Assembly (NCBI GenBank): GCA_021399435.1
Contig: JAJTUP010000002.1
Span: 3,038,001 to 3,102,000 of the forward strand
From: Diaporthe sp. PMI_573
Lineage: Eukaryota; Ascomycota; Sordariomycetes; Diaporthales; Diaporthaceae
Direction: 5' to 3'
Length of the DNA stretch: 64,000 bases
In this document: positions 54,991 through 64,000 of the stretch, in pieces
How the letters are laid out: each line of letters starts with the position of its first letter
Numbering within the stretch: the stretch's first letter is position 1
Program-made: the position numbers and the translations under genes
The notes under the pieces: model-generated
Told to the model about the DNA's origin: nothing
The model's database searches: none
What the model saw: only the letters and a program-made list of their open reading frames with translations

Positions 54991-57190
54991 TGTGCCCAAG
55001 TTCTGCTAGCCCCTCTGAGCGAGAGAGAGGAAACTGCTAGAGGGCTCCAACGCGAAGAAAGAAGAGATAATGAAAAAGGGCCAGAAGGGCCACGAAGGCG
55101 ATAAAAGCAGTGATTGGGTTCTGATTAGACAATGTCACAAGTTATCAAATAATAATAATAGAAGAATGAGTTGAATTATTACTTCAGCCCTCGAGAGGGA
55201 TAGAAGCATGTCTGGTACTTATAGTACAGACGGCTAAGAAAAATTCATCGCACTAGCTATGTAAAATACTACACCCCGTAATACACCCCTCTCTAGCCCT
55301 TCGCTCCCTAGAGTAGAAGGGTCGACTAAACCATTTATCCACTATTCTGATTAGTTCCCTCTCGTGTCCCTACGGTACTCAGCTTGCTGGTCCCGGGCTG
55401 TTACCTAGTTGATGTTTTCCCGAGTATTGCTTGTATAATGTGCTTAAATAACATGAGTCTATCTATGAAACTCTGGCTATATGGTGGGTATTAGAACCTA
55501 TTTTGTTACCCTCCTTACGGTTATGTAATAGTAAGCCTAAGTATTGTGAGCTCTAATTTAATTATACTAAGCTTTTTATTTATTGTCCATCTTAGTACTG
55601 TTAGGCTCTATACTCTAATATCTATTAATCTGGTAAAACCTTATGCTTGTCTTCGTAACGGGTGGTTATAATCTGATTGTTTTAGTACAAATAAAGGACT
55701 GTTTATCTCCTATACTTAGTCGTTTTATCATTAAGGAAAGCGGCTGCTCTGATTATACACGAGAGACTCTATGGTTAATTAGGTGGTGTAGATTAATACG
55801 TCTAACCTAGTTCTCCATTCCTTTTATAATCATTTTAGTTAGTAGTTGCTTTACAGGTAGTGGAGGTGGATTTATATAAAGCTTTATATCATGAAGTCCC
55901 TTCTTAATGAGTTTTGGCTGGGAGATCAGACTGTACTTCTTCTTTACCTCCTAGAAATTATCAAGGCTGATTAAAGGGTAGTTGATAGGTTCTCGAAGAC
56001 TATACCTAAGTCCGTTTAGCTCTGATTAGATAGTAAACATCTATATCTAGACTATTATTTCTTTAGGAGAGAGCCCCATAAGAGGGTTTTAGGTTAAGTT
56101 TAAGCTCTTTTAGTTACTAAACTCCTAGTTATTCCTTCCCTTGTTTTCTCGAAAGAAGAAAGCTATATAGTTAGCTACCTACTAGCCATAGTTAGTGAAG
56201 CTCGTCTAGGGTAAAACAGTGACTTTGATCACTCTAGGCTTCTTTACCCCAGGACATCCTTCCTTAATAAAACTCTTATAGATAGTTATAATCCTCCTAT
56301 AGTTATAGTTTCGCTCTCCCATATTCAGGTAGGTGTTAATAGACTTAAGGTAATTAGTAGCACAATCATAGATTCTAAGGGTAAAGTACCTAGGCGTGTA
56401 TACTAGCATAATGATAAACTAGTACTTTGGTGTTAGTTATGACTATTTAAAGTTAGGGTAGGCTAGCTGATTATAAGAAATAATAAAGTAACTGATAAAT
56501 ATAATGTTAGTAAAGTTAAGAAGCTGCTATTTAATTAGGGCTAAGATATAGTTGCTTCAAAGCTCCTTATTTTAAGCTAGGAGTCCCTTAGTGTCTACCA
56601 GGTTCAGAGCTAGGTATACCTAATGTTTACTAAAGAAGTTTTATAACCTAGGTAGTAATTAGAGCTCAGGGTATATATTAATACCTAGAAAGTAGTTAGT
56701 AACCATCTTTCATACCTAATCACTCGTAATAGTATAATTAATATTAAAGAATAGAGGCTTATCCTTATATTCTATTAGCTAAACTTATCTAATCTTAAGC
56801 CTATATATAAGGATTCGAGTCTTAAACAGGTTATGGGAAAGATCTATACTAGCCTTATAGCTAAAGTTATGACGGTTTCGAACATTAACTAGATTAGGGA
56901 AATAGATGCTAGATAGTTATATACTAAAGTTGTTGTAAAAGGGTAGTTATAATAGTCAGATAGTAGGGTTAACCTAATTAATAATAGAGATAGGCTTAAC
57001 TAACGGAATCAAGGTATCTAGGTTAAATGTTTTTCCTAAAAAAATACTAGGAGAGGCTCTAGGAGACCCATGATGGAAGGAAGCTACCTACAAAGTCCTA
57101 GTCATATAGAAGTCAGACCTAGAACAATAGCTAGATCCGCCCCTTCTAGACTACCTGTTACTCATGGTAGCTTTCTGATTACTCATAAGT
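54991..57190 (-). mobile_element. Decayed element sequence, unassigned; coding character on the minus strand
   Basis: AT-rich with stops throughout. On the minus strand, a start at about 57186 (MSNQKATMSN) followed by Ser/Arg-rich then mixed sequence, and a 67-codon open stretch at 56409-56206, suggests an eroded gag-like or other element gene. No motif fixes the family. An LTR-like TGTCACAAG...TACTACA block lies at 55133-55273, without a partner. Confidence 0.35.
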
Positions 57191-57852
57191 ATAGTAAGAA
57201 GTGTAAGGGAATTAAGTAGGTAATGAAAAGGAGGAGTGAAGTATAGGGAAAGTGGTGAGAAAGCTTATACCCCTAGGGGATGCTGTGTGGGTAATTAAGT
57301 AAAGAGGTTAATGTTATAAAAAGGGTAGCTCTGCTGCTCGGAGGTTGTGAGAAGGACGAAATATAGTAGTAATATGTCTTGCCTAAATCAGTTCTTTAGT
57401 ACTATTAAAGGCTTCAGATGTAGTTAATTAGAAACTAGAAAGTAGCTAAAAGAGGTTCGTGGGTATTGGTTGGAAAGGTTTCGAGGAAAGGTCGTGTTGG
57501 GTACCATGGGGTTTTCATAGACTAGTAGAAGCGCTACTTTTTGTAAATCACTCACGTCTATTAGTTACTTTCCATCCCTTCTACTTTCCTTTAGGTATTA
57601 GGGTGGTCTAAGTGTTTGTTTATGTAAGTGGCTAAGGTTAGTGAATTACCAGGCCTCTCAGGTACTCTCTTGTGCTCTTTAAAAACCTCCCCTCTCTTTT
57701 ACTAATTCTGTTTAACCTTCTCTTGTGATACTAACTTTCTACTACTTAGGGTATTACTTCGTTGTTCTAATTAGATACTAAATAAGCTTCTTAAACTAAA
57801 TCTTACTCCTATACTACTATCTTCCTTCTTTTACCCCTTAAAATATCTTCTT
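57191..57852. other. AT-rich spacer between two divergent decayed frames
   Basis: No gene. Pyrimidine-rich toward its right end, like a fungal promoter or element leader in front of the frame at 57853. Confidence 0.4.
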
Positions 57853-58710
57853 ATGCTCCCTAGAATCCTGATAAGAAGGGAAAGGGAAAGGAGGAAAGTA
57901 AGTAGGAGCCTGCTTATCCTTTATATAAGTCTGACTACCTTGAACTGATTATTGATCATGGTATTTATACTACCTTTGTGAACTAAGGTGTGCTTCTATA
58001 GAATATTATCCTCGAGTCTGAACTCTATACCTTCTTTACCTAAAACATCTCTATCCATACCCTAATTAATCATGGTGTAAACTAGTATGTTGCGTGGCTT
58101 CTATCTAAGCCCACTATTAAGAAGATCATGATTAACCTCTTTATCCTCTTCCTACTAAATAAGGATCACGATTTCCTCTATAAGTACCTTCAAACACTGA
58201 TGTAAACGGGTGCTAACGAGGTCTTTGTTAAGAAGGTTAATGGTAAGCTATATGGAAAGTATATGTCTAATCTATACTGATTAGATAACAAGTACTATGC
58301 CCCTACCCTTTTTATCGCCTTTTTTAGTTATTGAAATACTTCTCCTTATAAGTGCTGTCTTGTGTGTATGTCCTGGAACTTTAACTATGGGGTCCCTATT
58401 ATAGTCCCTTTCTTTAAGTACTAAAGTATCCCTAGTTTTAAGAAGGGTATATATACTAACTGTCTCTACTATGTTGAAGGTAGTAACTATACTTTTAACA
58501 AGGATTCCTATATTCCTGCTATTAAGGCTGCTACTACTTTACTTAATTATAAACTTAAGGGTACTCCCTAATCAGAACTTACCTTGGGTAAATTTACCCA
58601 GGTTGATAAGGAATTTAACTTTGATGAAGTAAGGAAGGAAGTAATTAGAAAGGTAAAGGGTTTTTGGCCTAGACCTAAGAAGCTAAAACTTGAAGAAAAG
58701 AGGTCCTAGA
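57853..58710 (+). pseudogene. Unrecognised decayed protein-coding frame, about 280 codons with scattered stops
   Basis: A single plus-strand frame keeps protein-like sequence over its length (YPLYKSDYLELIIDHGIYTT, KCCLVCMSWNFNYGVP, KAATTLLNYKLKGTP, KGFWPRPKKLKLEEK). It is interrupted mainly by TAG and TAA, with a few TGA, as expected for mutated Gln, Trp or Arg codons. A Cys pair (CCLVC) could be part of a metal site. I do not recognise the family. It could be the gag of an element or a host gene family member. No frameshift is needed to follow it. Confidence 0.4.
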
Positions 58711-58912
58711 AGTGATTTGGAAAAAGAATTAGGGTGAAAGGTTACATAAGGTAATAGACGTTGGGTTTATAGAACCACTACTCTCTACTCTTATAATGAG
58801 TAATTAATTTTAAATTTCATATATCATGTAATAGTAAAATGAATATAAACTAGGCTCTGATTAGAGTAAAACGAATATCGTAAGGTAATAAATGAAAGAA
58901 AAGGAGCCTAGT

Positions 58913-59009
58913 AAAAAAAAAAAAAAATATTTAGATGTAAAGAAAACGATTGGTTTGTGGTGGACTGCTAGTCTTGGTGTGTTGTAGACAGGAGTATCCC
59001 CCCCCCCTG
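58913..59009. repeat. Poly-A and poly-C tracts
   Basis: An A14 tract at about 58914-58927 and a C10 run at about 59000-59009. They lie at the boundary between the decayed frame and the next retroelement. Confidence 0.6.
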
Positions 59010-59419
59010 GGATAACGAAACGAAGCTAAATATTAAATAGAAGAAAAGTAATGAATTTATAAAATTAACTAATGGTTTGATTAGCAAGGGTTGTTTATCC
59101 TAACTATTAGAATGTTGATATACTAGTTGAATTATAGTGGTTAGTGAGGTAGCTACTATGTTTGAGATTGTATTATGATGCTAGAATGTTGAGACGAGTT
59201 TTCTAAGTCCTTGGAGGAGGATGTAGAAATAGGTTCTATTAACTGTGAGATATCTACAGGTATTTATTATAGTAGAATATCTGAAAAGTCTTGATACTGA
59301 TTAGAATCTCCTTTATCGTCCTCGATCTCTGTATTTATAATAGATGAGAATGGGTCTGGAAAAGTATCATGTAGTTGTGTTTGCTGGAGCTTGTAGCCTA
59401 TGGTTTCTATCTCAGGTGG

Positions 59420-62400
59420 GTTTTCTATCCATAGTAGTGGCACTTCTAGCTCCTAAATTCCATTATATTTAATAAACTTCTTCAGCCTTTAAGGTAAATA
59501 TGTCTTACTAACTTTAGCTCTATCTAGTGTTTAAAGCTTGTATATATTATTTAGGGAAATAGAGTTAATAATGTATAGACTAAACCATTAGTATATTAGC
59601 TTCCTGAATAAGGAGTGATTAGTTTTTCATTACTTATTAATGATAAGAATAAGGTCTTCTTCCTTTAAAGGTATTAGTCTTGAAAATCTATAGTGAGTGT
59701 CTTTACTAGTAGCTTGTTTCCTAAATTTAGTAATAGACTATCGTACTAGCTCTACGTCTTCTACTAGATTAAGTAGGGATCTAAGGTAATAGTATAAAGC
59801 CTCTTAAGGAGATATATAAGGTTCCTATACTTATACTCTCTAGGTTAGAATGTTAGTTTCTATCAGGATAATAAGATCATACCCATGGAGGAGGTAGAAT
59901 AGGCTTTTTCTATACAAACGCCTTAATGACGTATGATTAGAAAAAAGGGTATATGGAAGAATGTATCTCTATCCTTTTACACTATCTTCCATTATCTTAG
60001 TTAACATGGCTATAAGAGTAAAATGTCTGTGTTTAATAATTCCGTTTACTTATGGGTTATATACTAAGAGAAGGATTCGTCTAACTCTAATTAGTCGAAG
60101 GTACTATGTAAATTCCCCTATGTTCTCTCTACCTTTATTAATAACTACTTTGAAAGGTAGCCCCTACTTAAGCAGGATATGCTAGATAAAGAATTTCTTT
60201 ATATTCTTGGTGTTAGTAATTTTGAGAGGCATAGCTTCTACCTAGCTAGTAAGGTTATAGTAGGCTTTTATTAACTTATTATAGCCTTAATTAGAAGGTA
60301 AGTGTTAGATATTAATATGAATCTTTATGAATGGCTAGTTAGGAATAGTTAGAATAATTCCGTTATTATAAACTCTAATACTCTACCTTATATACTTTAG
60401 GTATTCAGTAATAGTGTTCTTAACGTTAGTATACGTACCCTTCTAGTAGTATATGGCGTGGATTTGGGAATATGTTGTATCTCGTCCTTGATAACCTAAA
60501 GGAGTATGTATATTTCTAATAATCCATGACTTTAGATCAGGATTATTAATAACTCATCATTATTCAAGGCCTTTCTTAGGTAACTACTAGAAGATTCCTT
60601 CATAAAGGGTAAAATAGTGAGCTATTTTCTTAAAGGTCTATAATTATAAAGACGAAAGTCCTTATAATATTATACTATCCTGAAGGTATACTATAATATT
60701 CTTAGATTATTTGGACTAAAAGTAAATATTATTAAGTACGGGGCTCTAATTAGCTTCAACTATAACTATATATCTAAGAGTTGTTTTATACTAGTCCTTA
60801 ATATCTCCTTTAATTTACCTATCATTATTATTAGATAGCCCTAGAGGTTTGTAAGATAGCACGTTAGCTATTACGTTTTCCATCCCCTTTATGTACTAAA
60901 CTATAAAGTTATAGGTCCTGATTACTACTAGCTATCTTATTACAAGAGTACTAGGTATATTTATTATAGCTCCCTTTAGCTACTAAACAAGAATATTCGA
61001 ATCTATTTCTAAGAAGAAGTGTATACTATAAATATAAAACTATAGGCGTCTGATTATATAGAGAACTACCCTGTATTCTCTTTTCATGGCGTTATAAAGC
61101 TTTTCTATGTTTGTCTAAGCTCTACTCTCGTACCTTATAAGATATTAGATATTATCTTTTTCTTATATAAGACAAGCTCCTTATCCTTAAAGACTCGCAT
61201 TAACTATAAGGATAATGTTCCCTTAGCTATAGTTGATGTTAATTAGATATGGTTTAGTTATAATAGTTACTTTTAATATATCTATAGCTTTCTAGCATTC
61301 TTCTAACTAGTAAAACAGCGCTCTTTTCTTAAGGAGGTTAAAGAGTAGCTTAGTGATAATCTTATAGAATGGTATCCATACCTAGTAATAGTTAATAAGG
61401 CTGATAAAGGAGCAGACCTGAAAAACATTCTTATAGCTTTCCTATTCTCTAATCTTAATAATCTTCTTATCTACTAGTACTTAGCTAAGAGTACCGTATA
61501 TATATCCAACAATGTTAGTTTAATACTTATACTATTCTAACTTACAGGTATTAATAGCTATGCTAGCTAGTTCTATATTATAGAGGACGTTGTTAAGATT
61601 CTTGATATATTCTACTATATATCTTCTAACTCTAGGTAGATTAGGAATCTCCTCATTATTATAATTCGTGTCAGGACCTCTAATAGCCACATCGTCTAGA
61701 AAAGGTCTATAAATTAAGGGAATTAAGTTATATAATAGCCATACCATACATTATATAAACTAGGCTATAGAATTAGTAGTACCTATAGGTAGGCTATATT
61801 ATTAAAATAATCTGATTAATGTTACGAAGGTCGTTATGTTATAGCTCTTCTTATTAAGCTTAACCTAATTATAGCCTAAGAAGAAATCTAGGAGAGAGAA
61901 AATCTTATATATTATAAATTCTTCTATAAATTCGTCTACTACTGGAGGTATGAAGGTGTCTCTAATTGTGACCCTATTTCCTTTAAAGATGTTATTGATT
62001 AGCTAGTACCCTGAATCCTTTTTCTTAACTAGGAACTAGCTGTTTTGATATGCTGTGTAAGATTCCTTAATAATGCTACTCGCCTCTCTTTTTCTTAGTA
62101 TTTTAATAGCTGTTACTTTAAGGGCTCTAGGTAACTTGATCATCTTTACTTAGTAGGCCTTGTATGGTATGGTTCTAATTGTTTGAGGTAGAGTAACATT
62201 CGTACTGATTTAAGATACGTGAGACTAGTCCTAGGCTAGAGCCTTTTCTTTATTAAACAAGAGATGGGTAAATATATTTCTTTCCTTAGTCGAAAAGCTA
62301 TTATAGTTATCCTTTATAATCTATTCTAAGTAATTAGGAGTAAGTTAAGATCCCCTCTTAGTCTTAGAGAATTTTAGCTATATTTAGGGGTTATATTTAT

Positions 62401-64000
62401 ATTTATGGTTCTAGTTTATGGTATCTCTAATTTTCACTTCATGGCTTGACTTCTAGTTAACCATTTCCTCTAGAACTAATTTATTAGATGGGTAATCGTT
62501 TACTAGATGTACTTTAATTCCTACCCTCTTATAGAGGGTTCTGATTATAAGTTAATAAGTATGACTAATTGATTTAGTAATACTTGTAGGTAATGGGATT
62601 GAGTTTATCTATTTATAAGTATAGGCTGTTCTTGTTCTTAGATGTGATTTATAGATATACTAAGGATTGGGTTTTTTGATACCTTTAAGTATATATAGCT
62701 AACGTACTTTGTGCTAAAGGTTTTTTATAAAAGAAACTAATAACTTTTAAATATCCTTGTCTTGGAGGATACTAAGAATTTTATTACCCTCTTTAATACT
62801 AAGATAGGTTAAAGAAGGCTTGACTAGAGTACTGATTACTACTAGTTTCTAATCAGATTACTTTGAATATATCTAAATAGCTAAAGTCTACGGAATGTAT
62901 TTTTTTAAGACTCGTATACTATTACCAGGTATTATATGAAAAGGCTTCTAGTTCCTTCATCCTAGGCTATACTTTATCTAGGAGTCTCTTAGTATGATGT
63001 ATATAAATAGGAAACTCTTTGATTTTTTAAAGGTTAGATTAGTGTTAAGAAAGAATGGTATTTTAAGAAGAATGTAGTGTATGATATTGTAGGTTACATT
63101 ATTGATAATAAAGAAAACTTACTTTATCTACTTAGGGTTAATGTAAATCTAGTCTTTAGTTATCCTAATTAGAGACAAGGCTTCTCTATTATAGACTATA
63201 GAGATTATATCCTTAAGAAGAGAATAAGTAAGTTGGTTTTAGCTATAATAGCTTAATGGTAGCAGATTTATCTCTACCCTGGTATTAAGCAAAGCTGGTG
63301 AAGGTGTGTATTGGTTGCTTCCTATATATATAGTAAGGAAAGCTGAACTATAATATCCTTGGTTGATTATATCTAAAGTTGATATAGCTAGAGAGCTAAT
63401 ATGATATTTAATTATTATTAGGGTTGGAGTAGTTTCTCCTAGTAAGTTGCTTATTAGAGTACTGATAATTTTGATGCTTGGGTGCTGGTTTCTCTATCCC
63501 CTTATTTTATAGATAGGTTTAAAAGGGACCTGTAAAATGGTTCTTGCTCTATCTTACAGGGCTTGTAGGTACTTGATTAGAGTAGTATTTATCTTCCTAA
63601 GAGCTAGGAGATTAGAAGTATGCATCTTTATAGTTTTGCTAAGAATTACCTATACTACTATTTCTTCTGGAGGTAAGGTTTTTACTGGTTATTTTTTTGG
63701 CTTGGCACGGGTTGGTTTTTCTACTACTACCCCTACTATTATACTAACTTGATTATGTTCTGTGTACCTAGTAAATTCTTTTGCTGTGTGGCTTTCTGAG
63801 TTATCTAGTTCTTTTCTGCTTAGACTACTTGGACTTGGTAAATTGTTTTTGAAGTAGACATGTATTTCAGGGTAAGGGGTATCTAGTATGGCTTCATATA
63901 TTATCTTGTTATCCTAATCTATACTATCCTCTATTACTCGTCTCTTCTTTATAGTATTAATAAAGGTTTGTAGATCTTTTAAATAAATCTACTCTTTACC
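59420..64000 (-). mobile_element. Second Ty3/gypsy retrotransposon (different lineage), pol on the minus strand, runs off the right edge
   Basis: Reading the minus strand from right to left, reverse transcriptase lies at about 62150-61500, with KEASSIIKESY-like, TIRDTFIPPVVDEF and LLDFFLGYN. Then comes the open stretch 61747-61532 with PFLDDVAIRGPDTNYNNEE (the FLDD catalytic motif is intact) and VRRYIVEYIKNLNNVL. RNase H is at about 61250-60850 (VNASL, MKREYRVVLYIIRRL, FFLEIDSNILV, YIKGMENVIANVLS). Degraded integrase-like sequence continues to about 59450. Protease and gag should lie at 62450-64000 and beyond, but are too mutated to name. It differs clearly from copies A-C. No LTR was found inside the window. 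Highly TA-rich with many stops. Confidence 0.75.

Noticed and set aside
55133..55273. LTR-like block starting TGTCACAAG and ending TACTACA
   Set aside because: No second copy, target duplication, primer site or polypurine tract seen; TGT...ACA alone is weak in TA-rich DNA.
1..64000. CRISPR arrays, bacterial-style operons, ribosome binding sites, rRNA
   Set aside because: The sequence is plainly fungal nuclear DNA; no regularly spaced repeat arrays or rRNA signatures were seen.

Overview
The window comes from a filamentous ascomycete (Pezizomycotina, probably Sordariomycetes). The support is short spliceosomal introns (46-190 nt) with GTRNGT donors and CTRAC-like branch points, an acetate regulator of the FacB type, a HET-domain remnant, and an AT-rich retrotransposon block full of C-to-T/G-to-A damage typical of repeat-induced point mutation (RIP). 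Most protein-coding genes had to be rebuilt across introns, so each entry lists its exons.

Layout. Positions 1-33 kb are a gene-rich arm of ordinary composition. In order: a glycerophosphodiester phosphodiesterase (minus, runs off the left edge); a Zn2Cys6 regulator resembling FacB (minus); a SET-domain lysine methyltransferase (minus) divergent from a YchF/Ygr210c-type GTPase (plus) that contains a 10-nt microexon; the plasma-membrane proteolipid Pmp3 (minus); ribosomal protein eL22 (plus); an SLC25 mitochondrial carrier (minus); translin (minus); a single-pass membrane protein with a heptad coiled-coil stalk (minus); and an unrecognised nuclear-type protein (minus). Two neighbouring wrecks follow: a HET-type gene with three in-frame stops and an MFS transporter with an internal deletion. 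A head-to-head pair of AAA ATPase genes closes the arm.

At about 33.0 kb, within tens of bases of the last AAA stop codon, the composition switches to TA-rich sequence that continues to the right edge. This block holds a hAT transposase relic that is not AT-rich, several copies of one Ty3/gypsy chromovirus (one nearly full length at 43086-50797 with matching 193-bp LTRs and a 5-bp target duplication), a solo LTR with a perfect internal palindrome, a Ty1/copia gag-protease remnant, an unassigned decayed reading frame, and a second, different Ty3/gypsy pol on the minus strand that runs off the right edge. No intact gene is supported beyond 32968.

How it fits together. The left arm is mostly housekeeping (lipid turnover, translation, membrane, RNA metabolism) plus a carbon-source regulator. 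The segment from about 24 to 33 kb looks like a transition zone: genes of accessory families (HET, MFS, AAA) beside a heterochromatin-like repeat block, two of them already dead. I found no CRISPR, tRNA or rRNA, and no clear new multi-gene system. The best candidates for novelty are the divergent AAA pair, the coiled-coil membrane protein, the duplicated-module nuclear protein and the unexplained 2.3 kb inside the gypsy element.
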